Assembly (NCBI GenBank): GCA_945900695.1
Contig: CAMDJU010000132.1
Location: 1-7,481 of the forward strand
DNA: 7,481 nucleotides
Source of the DNA: Bordetella parapertussis
GTDB lineage: Bacteria; Pseudomonadota; Gammaproteobacteria; Burkholderiales; Burkholderiaceae_C
Direction of reading: 5' to 3'
In this document: piece after piece, positions 1 through 6,505 of the stretch
Position numbering within the stretch: position 1 is the first letter of the stretch
Layout: each line of letters opens with the position of its first letter
Translations under genes and position numbers: made by a program
The notes under the pieces: generated by a model
Databases searched by the model: none
The model's input: only the letters and a program-made list of their open reading frames with translations
Told to the model about the DNA's origin: nothing

Positions 1-964
1 ACTTGTTCGCCGTGGCAAGACACACAGTGCTGGGCAACGATGGTTTGCACTTGGGCCAAAGTGGCCACGGCGGGGGCGGCGCTGGGGGCTGGTGCGGGGG
101 CTGGGCGCAGCCACACCACCACACCGATGATGATGGCCACACCCACCGCGGCAAACGGCCAGGGGTTGGCCGCACGCTGGTGGTTCCAAGCGTGGCGCTG
201 CACAAAAAACTGTAGTGGTTGGACAGCATGGCAAACAGCACCGGCAAGGTGAAGTAGGTGTTGTGCACGCTGCGCTGCTTGCCGCGTTTGCCGTGGATGG
301 CCATTTCCATGGGGTCGTAGGTTTTGCCTGAGGTCATGGCGGCCACCACTTTGCGCTGCCCCGGAATGATCCAGAAAAACACATTGGCGCTCATGGCGGT
401 GGCGATCATCGCGCCCACGATCAAAAAGGCCGCCCGCCCAGCAAACAGCTGGCAGGTGAGCCAGCACGAGAAGGCGATCACGAGAAACATCAAGCCACCG
501 ACCCAGGCCTCACCGTTTTCGCGAAACCCAAAGATGCGGGAGATGGCGTCGTACACCAACCAAAAGGCGACCAACAAACCCACGGCCGTGGCGCCCGCGG
601 CCACTGGCGACCAAGCGAACAAGGATTGGTCGATCAAAAAAGTGCCGGCGTTCCACAGGTAGAGCACAGTAAACAGGGCAAAGCCACTCAACCAAGTGCT
701 GTAGCTTTCCCAGTAAAACCAATGCAAAGGGGTGTGGATTTTTTTCGGTGCCACCATGTACTTTTGCGGGTTGTAAAAACCCCCGCCGTGCACCGCCCAC
801 ATGGCCCCGTCAACGCCTTTTTCGAGCAAGTCGGGCGAGTTCGGACGCACCAAGTTGTTGTCCAAGAACACAAAGTAAAACGAAGAGCCCACCCAAGCAA
901 TCGCGGTGATGACGTGCACCCACCTCAGCAAAAGGTTGGCCCAGTCTAAAAAATAAGTATCCAT
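1..964 (-). pseudogene. puuD: urate hydroxylase PuuD (membrane domain plus cytochrome c), frame-disrupted and cut by the window edge
   Basis: Known for the family: PuuD is an inner-membrane enzyme oxidising urate to 5-hydroxyisourate, with a C-terminal c-type cytochrome passing electrons to the respiratory chain. Seen: from ATG 964 the frame reads MDTYFLDWANLLLRWVHVIT, then several hydrophobic segments and family-like blocks (HGGGFYNPQKY, HTPLHWFYWESY, FFWIIPGQRKVV, SVHNTYFTLPV) up to about residue 250 (AMLSNHY, position 213). Beyond this the same frame turns into a Pro/Trp/Ser-rich nonsense tail. The frame beginning at 212 instead reads QFFVQRHAWNHQRAANPWPF, a membrane segment (VGVAIIIGVVVWL), an Ala/Pro linker and a CVSCH heme motif (12-26). 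The gene is therefore split between frames, and roughly one membrane helix seems to be missing at the join. The rest of the cytochrome domain lies outside the window. It is probably transcribed from its own promoter under the palindrome at 1081-1094. The disruption may be real or a sequencing/assembly error. Confidence 0.85.
203..214 (-). other. frame-disruption junction in puuD
   Basis: On the - strand the bases read TACAGTTTTTTG. In the upstream frame this is Tyr-Ser-Phe-Leu, ending the SNHY block. In the downstream frame it is Gln-Phe-Phe-Val, opening the QFFVQRH block. A run of six T lies exactly at the join. Restoring the frame needs 3n+1 extra bases: one T would do it, or a longer missing stretch. 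From memory of the family, about 25 residues with a membrane helix lie between the NHYSF and RQFF blocks. Both flanks would carry CAGTTT, so slipped recombination at that short repeat is the favoured explanation. Confidence 0.7.
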
Positions 965-999
965 GTCAATGTCTCAGTCAGCCAAGTGTGACGGTGTCA

Positions 1000-1026
1000 C
1001 CCTCACCACTGCGGGCGCTGTGAGGG
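1000..1026 (-). repeat. inverted repeat in the puuD leader
   Basis: CCCTCAC (1000-1006) is complementary to GTGAGGG (1020-1026), giving a 7-bp stem with a 13-nt loop. A second small dyad, GTGAC-ggt-GTCAC, lies at 988-1000. Both fall in the presumed puuD 5' untranslated region, between the palindrome at 1081-1094 and the ATG at 964. No T-tract follows, so it is not a convincing terminator. Its function is unknown and it may be chance. Confidence 0.35.
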
Positions 1027-1080
1027 GGAGAACAGGTCGCGAACAAGGGTGTGGCCCCGCTCCGCTGCGACAGGAGTGGC

Positions 1081-1094
1081 AAGTGTATACACTT
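1081..1094. promoter_or_regulatory. putative GntR operator upstream of puuD
   Basis: AAGTGTATACACTT is a perfect 14-bp palindrome directly abutting the xdhC stop codon and centred about 123 bp upstream of the puuD ATG. It shares the 11-mer AAGTGTATACA with the site between hiuH and gntR. The FadR subfamily of GntR regulators typically binds short GT...AC dyads. On the - strand a weak promoter, TTGTTG - 16 nt - TACACT, would have its -10 box inside the palindrome, which fits repression. The binding assignment is inference. Confidence 0.6.
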
Positions 1095-1901
1095 TTAGCG
1101 CTGCAACAACTGGGCGGCCACCGCCACCGCGATCACCTCGGGTTGTTTGCCTTCGATGCCATCGATGCCAATCGGGCAGGTGACGCGGTCAAAGTCTGCG
1201 GGGCCAAAACCTTTGGCCTCCAAGCGGTGGCGAAAAGTGGCCCATTTGGTGTCGCTGCCAATCAAGCCAATGTAGGGCAGGTCTTGTTGTTGGCGGGCAC
1301 GCAGCAAACAAGCGGCCAAGATGTCCAGGTCTTCGGCATGGCTGAAGCTCATCATCAGCACATGGCAACCAGCGGGCAAGTCCCACACGGCTTGTTGCAC
1401 CGGGTCGGAGTGTTCACAGCGCACATTGGCCGGCACTTGTTCGGGAAATATTTCGTCTCGGCTGTCCACCCACAGCACCGACATGGGCAAGCGGCCCAGC
1501 ACCTCGATCAAGGCCTTGCCCACATGCCCGCCACCAAACAAGGCCACCGGTTGGGCCTGCGCTTGGGTCTGGTGTTGAAGCCGTGGCAGATCGGCCTGTG
1601 TGATGGGCTCAAACCCCAGCACCACCACCCCACCGCAACACTGGCCCAAGCTGGGCCCCAATGCGAAGCGGTGCTCAAAAGGGGCAGGCTTGTCCAAAGC
1701 CCTGCCAGCCAATGCGGTACGGGCCAGGCGAATGGCCTCAAACTCCAAATGACCGCCGCCCACCGTGCCCACGGTGTGGGTGGCGGTGACCGCCATCCAA
1801 GCCCCCACCTCGCGCGGGCCCGAGCCTTGCACCGAACGCACGCTGACCCAGATGGCAGGCGCGGCTTGCAACCAGGGGGTCAAGTCAGACAATGAATACA
1901 A
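1095..1901 (-). CDS. xdhC: xanthine dehydrogenase accessory protein XdhC
   Basis: Known role: cytoplasmic XdhC binds molybdenum cofactor, protects its sulfurated form and inserts it into XdhB. Seen: 268 residues, the usual size. The N-terminal XdhC/CoxI domain has GSGPREVG (26-33), GTVGGGHLE (45-53) and GQCCGG (86-91). A Gln-rich linker spans 109-117. A C-terminal Rossmann domain follows, with LFGGGHVGKAL (121-131), the nucleotide-binding glycine turn, then LIGSDTKW (213-220) and CPIG (242-245). The start is TTG at 1901: an in-frame TAA lies two codons upstream, and GGAG (1911-1908) is 6 nt ahead. Unlike the usual xdhABC run, it is separated from xdhB by about 750 bp holding an opposing gene, so it probably has its own promoter in 1902-2020. 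The puuD operator begins immediately after its stop. Identity is secure. Confidence 0.95.
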   Translation of the reverse strand: MYSLSDLTPWLQAAPAIWVSVRSVQGSGPREVGAWMAVTATHTVGTVGGGHLEFEAIRLARTALAGRALDKPAPFEHRFALGPSLGQCCGGVVVLGFEPITQADLPRLQHQTQAQAQPVALFGGGHVGKALIEVLGRLPMSVLWVDSRDEIFPEQVPANVRCEHSDPVQQAVWDLPAGCHVLMMSFSHAEDLDILAACLLRARQQQDLPYIGLIGSDTKWATFRHRLEAKGFGPADFDRVTCPIGIDGIEGKQPEVIAVAVAAQLLQR

Positions 1902-1907
1902 AAGTTA

Positions 1908-1911
1908 CTCC
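1908..1911 (-). promoter_or_regulatory. ribosome binding site supporting the TTG start of xdhC
   Basis: GGAG on the - strand lies 6 nt before the TTG at 1901-1899. An in-frame TAA overlaps this leader, so no upstream start is possible, and no ATG exists near the conserved N-terminus until well inside the domain. Confidence 0.6.
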
Positions 1912-1918
1912 GGGTTTG

Positions 1919-1935
1919 CCTTTGTGTCACAAAGG
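1919..1935. promoter_or_regulatory. perfect 17-bp dyad between xdhC and the lipoprotein gene
   Basis: CCTTTGTG-T-CACAAAGG has 8-bp perfect arms around one central base. It lies 18 bp upstream of the xdhC start codon and 86 bp upstream of the divergent lipoprotein gene. It differs from the GTGTATACA palindromes, so a different protein would be expected to bind. As xdhC leader RNA it could also fold into a hairpin just ahead of the ribosome binding site. Function unknown. Confidence 0.45.
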
Positions 1936-1956
1936 GTGAAACAAGCGCACAGTATG

Positions 1957-1999
1957 GCGCATGCGCTGGTTTTGTTGTGTGAATGCCGTGCTTGTTGTG
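1957..1999. repeat. palindrome GCGCATGCGC and spaced direct repeat TTGTTGTG
   Basis: GCGCATGCGC is a perfect 10-bp palindrome at 1957-1966. It is followed by TTGTTGTG at 1972-1979 and again at 1992-1999, 20 bp apart and each trailed by GAATG after a short gap. Together with the dyad at 1919-1935 these fill most of the 119-bp divergent intergenic region. A 20-bp period is about two helical turns, which would suit same-face protein binding, but this may be chance. No convincing -35/-10 pair is seen for the lipoprotein gene. Confidence 0.3.
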
Positions 2000-2020
2000 C
2001 ACGAATGAATTTAGCAATCC

Positions 2021-2575
2021 ATGAAGATCTATCACCCGCATCGCTGTCAATGGCGACTCCAACTGTTTTGGCCCATCCTGGCCTTGGTGTTGGGTGCTTG
2101 CGTGAGCAAACCGCCCGTGGCCGTCGCCCCACCGGTGGTCGAACCACCCCCACCGCCCCCCGTGGTGATCATCCACCCCCCGAAACCAGCGCCATTGGTC
2201 ATTGCGCCAGAGCCAGAACCGGTGCCCGTGCTGGTGTCCAAAGCGCGCAGCGATCGTGAGTTTCGCAAAGATGCAGCGCGGCATATTTATGAACAAAACG
2301 CTCACCGCATTTACAGCGGTCGGCTGCCGCCCTTGCTCAAGGCGGTGGGCGTGATGGATGTGGTGGTCGACCGGCGCGGCCATGTGTTGCGGTTGGAGTG
2401 GCGTCGGGCCCCCAAACACGCGCCCGATGTCATCAAAGAAATCGAGCGCACCGTGATGGCCGCTGCCCCCTACCCGGCACCGATTCACTTGGGCCAGGCC
2501 ACCTACACCGACACCTGGTTGTGGGACAAAAGCGGGCGCTTTCAACTCGACACCCTCACCGAAGGTCAGCGCTGA
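2021..2575 (+). CDS. Pro-rich lipoprotein with TonB-like C-terminal domain, function unknown
   Basis: 184 residues. The N-terminus is a lipoprotein signal: basic n-region to Arg12, hydrophobic core LFWPILALVL, and lipobox LGAC with the acylated Cys at 27. Val at +2 (not Asp) suggests sorting to the outer membrane by the E. coli rule. A Pro-rich stretch (31-70, with VEPPPPPP and PEPEPVPV) follows, like the periplasm-spanning segment of TonB. The C-terminal domain (about 76-184) has the alternating strand/helix pattern of TonB_C-like domains (VMDVVVDRRGHVLRLEWRRA, then APDVIKEIERTV, then YPAP). It resembles Comamonadaceae proteins often labelled 'energy transducer TonB' or hypothetical lipoprotein. 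No ExbB/ExbD genes are nearby and it is not a proven TonB. It reads opposite to the purine genes, convergent with xdhB and divergent from xdhC, so a direct role in purine breakdown is doubtful. The ATG start is chosen because it gives a good signal peptide, but no clear Shine-Dalgarno precedes it. Confidence 0.8.
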   Translation: MKIYHPHRCQWRLQLFWPILALVLGACVSKPPVAVAPPVVEPPPPPPVVIIHPPKPAPLVIAPEPEPVPVLVSKARSDREFRKDAARHIYEQNAHRIYSGRLPPLLKAVGVMDVVVDRRGHVLRLEWRRAPKHAPDVIKEIERTVMAAAPYPAPIHLGQATYTDTWLWDKSGRFQLDTLTEGQR

Positions 2576-2609
2576 GGCCGGCCCACTGGCTAGAGGGTGC
2601 CCTTGGGCT

Positions 2610-2644
2610 CCATCAAGCGCTGATGGGCGCGCTGATCAGTGCGC
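2610..2644. terminator. two adjacent dyads in the convergent gap, possible terminator
   Basis: The 73-bp gap between the converging lipoprotein and xdhB stop codons holds CCATCA-agcgc-TGATGG (2610-2626; 6-bp stem, 5-nt loop). It is directly followed by an 18-bp near-perfect palindrome (2627-2644, centre TGATCA, one mismatched pair). Position between convergent genes suits a bidirectional transcription end, but neither strand has a T-tract, so this is weak. Confidence 0.35.
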
Positions 2645-2648
2645 GGTC

Positions 2649-5027
2649 TCAGGCGCTGACTTGGGCGCTGACTTGGGCGCGCACCCGCTCGCAGGCCAAC
2701 AAGATGCGCTCGGGCGTTGCCGGTGCGTCCATGTGCACCACCGCCTGGTGGTTGGCACTGGCAGAGACCGCGTCACGCAAGGCAAAGTAAGTGGACAGCG
2801 CCAGCATGAGTGGCGGCTCGCCCGTGGCCTTGCTTTTGAAAGGCGTGGACTTGACGTTTTCGCCATCGAACAAACTGACCTTGAAGTGCTCGGGCACGTC
2901 CCCGGCCACCGGGATTTTGTAGGTGCTGGGTCCGTGGGTGAGCAAGCGGCCTTTTTTGTCCCAAATGCACTCTTCCATGGTGAGCCAACCCATGCCTTGC
3001 ACATATGCGCCTTCAATTTGGCCCTTGTCCACCGCCGGGTTGATGCTGCGGCCCACGTCGTGCACGATGTCCACCGCTTGGAGCCACCACTCACCGGTGC
3101 GGGTGTCGATCTCCACCTCGGTCACCGCCGCGCCGTAGCAAAAGTAATAAAACGCCTGGCCTTGCAGGGTTTGAAAATCGTATTTGATTTCGGGCGTCAT
3201 GTAAAAACCGGTGACGCTCAAACCCACGCGATCCAACCACGCTTGCTTGGCCACCTTTTCCCAGGGCACTGATGGCGCGCCTTGGGCCGAACCGGCATGC
3301 GCCGCATGGCTGTGAAAGCGCACATCGTTGGCGTCACATCCCAACAACCGCGCCGCCACCGGTGCCAAACGGGCACGCATTTGGTCGCAGGCATTGTTGA
3401 TGGCCGCGCCATTGATGTCCGCGCCGCTGGACGCCGCTGTGGCAGAGGCGTTGGGCACTTTTTGGGTGTCGGTGGCGGTGACGCGCACGCTGGACACTGA
3501 AATGCCCAAGCCATCGGCGGCCACTTGGGCCATCTTGGTGTTGAGGCCTTGGCCCATCTCGGTGCCACCATGGTTGACGCTGACCGAGCCGTCCATGTAA
3601 ATGCTGATCACAGCGCCGCCTTGGTTCAGCATGGTGGCGGTGAAGCTGATGCCAAACTTCAAGGGCACCATGGCCAGGCCGCGCTTGCGCTGCGTGTGGC
3701 TGGCGTTGAAGGCGTTGACCGATTCGCGCCGGGCGCGGTAAGCCGACTCGACCTCGAGTTGGTCCAGCACCTTGTCGCCAATCCAATCTTCGATGCGCTG
3801 GCCGTACTGGGTCACCATGGTCGACGGGTCGCCCGAGACCGAAGGGTCGCGGTACAAATTGACACGCCGCACATCCAATGGGTCTTTGCCCAAGGTGTTG
3901 GCGATTTGCTCAATCATGGTCTCCACGCCAAACATGCCTTGGGGCCCACCGAAACCGCGAAACGCGGTGGCACTTTGCATATGGGTTTTGCAGCGGTGTC
4001 CCATGACCTTCAAATTCGGGATGTGATAGCAGTTGTCGATGTGCAAAAGGGCACGGTCGTTGACCGGGCCGGAGTAATCGGTGCTGTAGCCACAGCGCGA
4101 ATACAGCGTTGCGTCCAGGCCCAAAATGCGGCCGGTGTCGTCAAAGCCCACGTCGTAGTCGATGCGAAAGTCGTGGCGCTTGCCGGTGATCATCATGTCG
4201 TCGTCGCGGTTGACGCGCAACTTGACCGGCTTTTGCAGCTTGAAGGCGGCCAGGGCTGCGCTTTGGCTGAAGATGCTGGCGTTGCCCTCTTTGCCACCAA
4301 ACCCGCCGCCCATGCGGCGACAAATCACTTCCACGTCATTGGTGGTCAGGTTCAAGGCGGCGGCGGCTTCGCGCTGGTTGCCGTCCGGGTGCTGGGTGGA
4401 CACATACAGGGTCAGTTGCCCGTCTTCGCGCGGCACCGCGTAGGTGATGTGGCCTTCCAGGTAAAACTGCTCTTGCTGGCCGCAGTGGGTTTGACCTTGC
4501 AAGCGGTGCGGTGCGTTGGCAATGGCCGCTGGCGCATCCCCCCGGGTGATGCCTTTGGACGGCATGACAAAGCTTTGCTGGGCCATGGCTTCGTCAATCG
4601 TCAAAATGGCAGGCAACTCACGCACAGCCACGGTGGCGCGGCTGGCGGCCTCGCGGGCGTAAAGCATCTCGCGGGCCACCACCACGGCCACGGCTTGGCC
4701 CAAAAATTCCACTTTGCCATCGGCCAAAAAGGGGTCGTCATGGATGATGGGGCCGCAATTGTTTTCGCCCGGGATGTCGCGGGCGGTGAACACCGCCACC
4801 ACGCCATGCTCAGCGAGCAAGGCAGCACGGTCGATGCCTTCGCCAATCAACTCGCCATGGGCCACGGGTGACTTGACCAAGGCCGCATACAAAGTGCCGC
4901 GCAACTCGGGGATGTCGTCGGTGTAAACCGCCTCGCCAGTGACATGCAAATGGGCCGATTCGTGGATCAACTCCTGGCCTTGCACACCGGCAGGCAACAA
5001 CTCGCGAAGGGTATTGGGTGCGTTCAT
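2649..5027 (-). CDS. xdhB: xanthine dehydrogenase molybdenum-binding subunit XdhB
   Basis: Known role: the large subunit carries the molybdopterin site and hydroxylates hypoxanthine/xanthine to urate, passing electrons to XdhA. Seen: 792 residues from ATG 5027. GGAGG (5039-5035) stands 7 nt ahead, while the in-frame TTG at 5033 is only 1 nt from it, so the ATG is preferred. Residues equivalent to the bovine active site are all present: Glu186 (QQEQFYLE), Arg325 (NDRALLH), Phe359 (AFRGFGGPQG), Phe462-Thr463 (GISFT) and Glu737 (ATGEPPLML). The Moco-binding glycine loop MGGGFGGKE (239-247) and HGGTEMGQG (486-494) are also clear. It follows xdhA as TGA-CC-ATG, implying translational coupling. The C-terminus ends in a duplicated AQVS encoded by a 12-bp tandem repeat. 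The gene is intact and predicted active. Identity is firm; exact substrate preference within the XDH family is inferred. Confidence 0.96.
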   Translation of the reverse strand: MNAPNTLRELLPAGVQGQELIHESAHLHVTGEAVYTDDIPELRGTLYAALVKSPVAHGELIGEGIDRAALLAEHGVVAVFTARDIPGENNCGPIIHDDPFLADGKVEFLGQAVAVVVAREMLYAREAASRATVAVRELPAILTIDEAMAQQSFVMPSKGITRGDAPAAIANAPHRLQGQTHCGQQEQFYLEGHITYAVPREDGQLTLYVSTQHPDGNQREAAAALNLTTNDVEVICRRMGGGFGGKEGNASIFSQSAALAAFKLQKPVKLRVNRDDDMMITGKRHDFRIDYDVGFDDTGRILGLDATLYSRCGYSTDYSGPVNDRALLHIDNCYHIPNLKVMGHRCKTHMQSATAFRGFGGPQGMFGVETMIEQIANTLGKDPLDVRRVNLYRDPSVSGDPSTMVTQYGQRIEDWIGDKVLDQLEVESAYRARRESVNAFNASHTQRKRGLAMVPLKFGISFTATMLNQGGAVISIYMDGSVSVNHGGTEMGQGLNTKMAQVAADGLGISVSSVRVTATDTQKVPNASATAASSGADINGAAINNACDQMRARLAPVAARLLGCDANDVRFHSHAAHAGSAQGAPSVPWEKVAKQAWLDRVGLSVTGFYMTPEIKYDFQTLQGQAFYYFCYGAAVTEVEIDTRTGEWWLQAVDIVHDVGRSINPAVDKGQIEGAYVQGMGWLTMEECIWDKKGRLLTHGPSTYKIPVAGDVPEHFKVSLFDGENVKSTPFKSKATGEPPLMLALSTYFALRDAVSASANHQAVVHMDAPATPERILLACERVRAQVSAQVSA
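2653..2680. repeat. 12-bp tandem repeat at the 3' end of xdhB
   Basis: The unit GCGCTGACTTGG occurs twice in direct succession plus a partial third copy (GCGC). It encodes a repeated Ala-Gln-Val-Ser at the extreme XdhB C-terminus. Its length is a multiple of three, so copy-number change would keep the frame. It is probably replication slippage in an unconstrained tail. Confidence 0.7.
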
Positions 5028-5029
5028 GG

Positions 5030-6505
5030 TCAAGCCTCCACGGTTTGGTTGTCTTCGATGAATTGCAGCACCAGGTTGCGGGCCACCAAAGCGCGATAGG
5101 CCCAGGTGGCGCGCAAACCGTCGCGCGCAGTGAAACTCGCTGCAATGGCGGCGTCCAAGGCCGCCGCTGTGACCGCTGCAGGCGCTTGGCCTTCCAACAC
5201 CGCTTCCAAGCGCGGCGCGCGGCAGGGAGAAGGCGCCAGGCCGTTGTAGGCCAGTTGCACATTTTTCAACTGGCCGTTGACCATCTCAAACCGGATGGCC
5301 GCGCAGGTGGCAGATATGTCTTGCTCAAAGCGTTTGCTGATTTTGTGCGCCTTGAACACCTGGCCAGGGCCGGGCTTGGAGATCTCCACCGCCTCGATGA
5401 ACTCACCGGGCTGCAGCACATTTTTTTTCAGGCCGGTGTAGAACTGCTCCAAGGGCACCGCGCGGGTTTTGCTGCCTCGGCGCAAGTGCAACACGGACGA
5501 CAAGGCCATCAAACAAGGCATGGAGTCGCCAATGGGCGAGCCGTTGGCGATGTTGCCGGCCAAGGTCGCGGTGGATCGAATGGGGGGTGAGCCAAAGCGG
5601 CGCAACACCTCGGCAAAGTCGGGGTAAGCGCCTTGGATGAGGTTCATGGTGTCTTCCAGCGACACCGCCGCTCCCACCCGCCATGCGGTGGCCGTGTCTT
5701 GCACTTGGCGCAACTCATTCACATTGCCCAAATAAACAATGTGGTCGGGCCGGGTGTATTGCTTGTTGACCTGCAAGCCAATTTCGGTGCTGCCCGCCAG
5801 CAAGGTGGCTTGTGGATGCTGGGTCAAATAAGCGGCCACTTCAGCGACGGTGGATGGGGCCACAAACTCATTGCCTTTGCGCGTGCGCAGCACAGGTTGG
5901 GAGATGATGTCGCCTTCCAAGCTGAGCGTGGGCACAGGGGAGCGGCGAATCTCTTGGAGCAAGGGCACGTCGGCTTGGTCATCGAGCTTGAGGCCAGCGC
6001 CCTTTTGACAAGCCTGCTGGGTGGCGTCAATGATCGGTTTGTAACCGGTGCATCGGCACAAATTGCCGCTGAGGGCGTCGGTGATCTCCAGCCGCTGGGG
6101 TTGGGGTTTGATCTGGACCAAATTGACCAAGCTCATCACAATGCCTGGGGTACAAAACCCGCACTGCGAGCCGTGGCAGTCCACCATGGCCTGTTGCACC
6201 GGGTGCAAGCTGCCATCGGCGCGCTTCAAGCTTTCCACGGTTTTGATCGACTTGCCATCCAGGGACGGCAGCAAATGGATGCAGCTGTTGATGGGGCGGT
6301 AATCCACCCCCTGGCCAGCGGCGTTGAGCTCGCCCACCATGACCACGCAAGCGCCGCAATCGCCTTCGGCGCAGCCCTCCTTGGTGCCGGTGCGAAGCAA
6401 CTCCTCGCGCAGGTAATCTAAAACCGTGGTGGTGCGGCGCACACCCTTGGCCTCAACGATCTGACCGTCGAGCACAAAGCGAACCGTGTTGGTGACTGGA
6501 AACAT
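5030..6505 (-). CDS. xdhA: xanthine dehydrogenase small subunit XdhA (2Fe-2S and FAD domains)
   Basis: Known role: moves electrons from the Mo centre through two 2Fe-2S clusters to FAD and NAD+. Seen: 491 residues from ATG 6505. The N-terminal plant-ferredoxin-type cluster has Cys45, Cys50, Cys53 (GCAEGDCGAC) and Cys75. The second, helical-bundle cluster has Cys115, Cys118 (QCGFC), Cys150 and Cys152 (LCRCTGY). The FAD-binding fold has LLAGSTEIGLQV (235-246) and GSPPIRSTATLAGN (306-319) followed by GSPIGDSMP. The common RNxATxGGN reading is RSTATLAGN here, a mild deviation. The C-terminal CO-dehydrogenase flavoprotein domain runs to the end. The start is uncertain: an in-frame TTG at 6538 would add 11 residues (QIIQPTPTHP-type). 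Neither start has a clear Shine-Dalgarno, and the stretch between them is C-rich. It lies about 120 nt after hiuH and is tightly coupled to xdhB. Confidence 0.95.
   Translation of the reverse strand: MFPVTNTVRFVLDGQIVEAKGVRRTTTVLDYLREELLRTGTKEGCAEGDCGACVVMVGELNAAGQGVDYRPINSCIHLLPSLDGKSIKTVESLKRADGSLHPVQQAMVDCHGSQCGFCTPGIVMSLVNLVQIKPQPQRLEITDALSGNLCRCTGYKPIIDATQQACQKGAGLKLDDQADVPLLQEIRRSPVPTLSLEGDIISQPVLRTRKGNEFVAPSTVAEVAAYLTQHPQATLLAGSTEIGLQVNKQYTRPDHIVYLGNVNELRQVQDTATAWRVGAAVSLEDTMNLIQGAYPDFAEVLRRFGSPPIRSTATLAGNIANGSPIGDSMPCLMALSSVLHLRRGSKTRAVPLEQFYTGLKKNVLQPGEFIEAVEISKPGPGQVFKAHKISKRFEQDISATCAAIRFEMVNGQLKNVQLAYNGLAPSPCRAPRLEAVLEGQAPAAVTAAALDAAIAASFTARDGLRATWAYRALVARNLVLQFIEDNQTVEA
5035..5039 (-). 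promoter_or_regulatory. ribosome binding site deciding the xdhB start
   Basis: GGAGG on the - strand, inside the last xdhA codons, is 7 nt before ATG 5027-5025. It is only 1 nt before the alternative TTG at 5033, so it selects the ATG. Confidence 0.7.

Noticed and set aside
72..105. Second G-quadruplex-like pattern (G5, G5, G5, G3 with 7, 7 and 2 nt loops) on the + strand
   Set aside because: It falls in the Ala/Pro-coding linker of puuD, where GCC/CCC codons force G-runs on the other strand; the long loops make it less stable.
963..1895. 310-residue open frame on the + strand opposite xdhC
   Set aside because: Antisense to XdhC, whose family motifs are clear; the composition (His/Gln-rich) is that of a shadow frame.
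2140..2200. C-rich low-complexity stretch
   Set aside because: Explained by Pro codons of the lipoprotein's Pro-rich segment.
1880..2545. 221-residue open frame on the - strand opposite the lipoprotein gene, which would keep xdhC in a continuous - strand series
   Set aside because: It is His/Gly-rich with no domain, while the + strand frame has a signal peptide, lipobox, Pro-rich linker and folded-domain pattern.
3525..4871. 448-residue open frame on the + strand opposite xdhB
   Set aside because: It is antisense to well-conserved xdhB coding sequence, His/Ala/Val/Gly-rich with no recognisable domain; it is a typical high-GC shadow frame.
5633..6421. 262-residue open frame on the + strand opposite xdhA
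   Set aside because: Antisense to the Fe-S/FAD coding sequence with no domain and no ribosome binding site.
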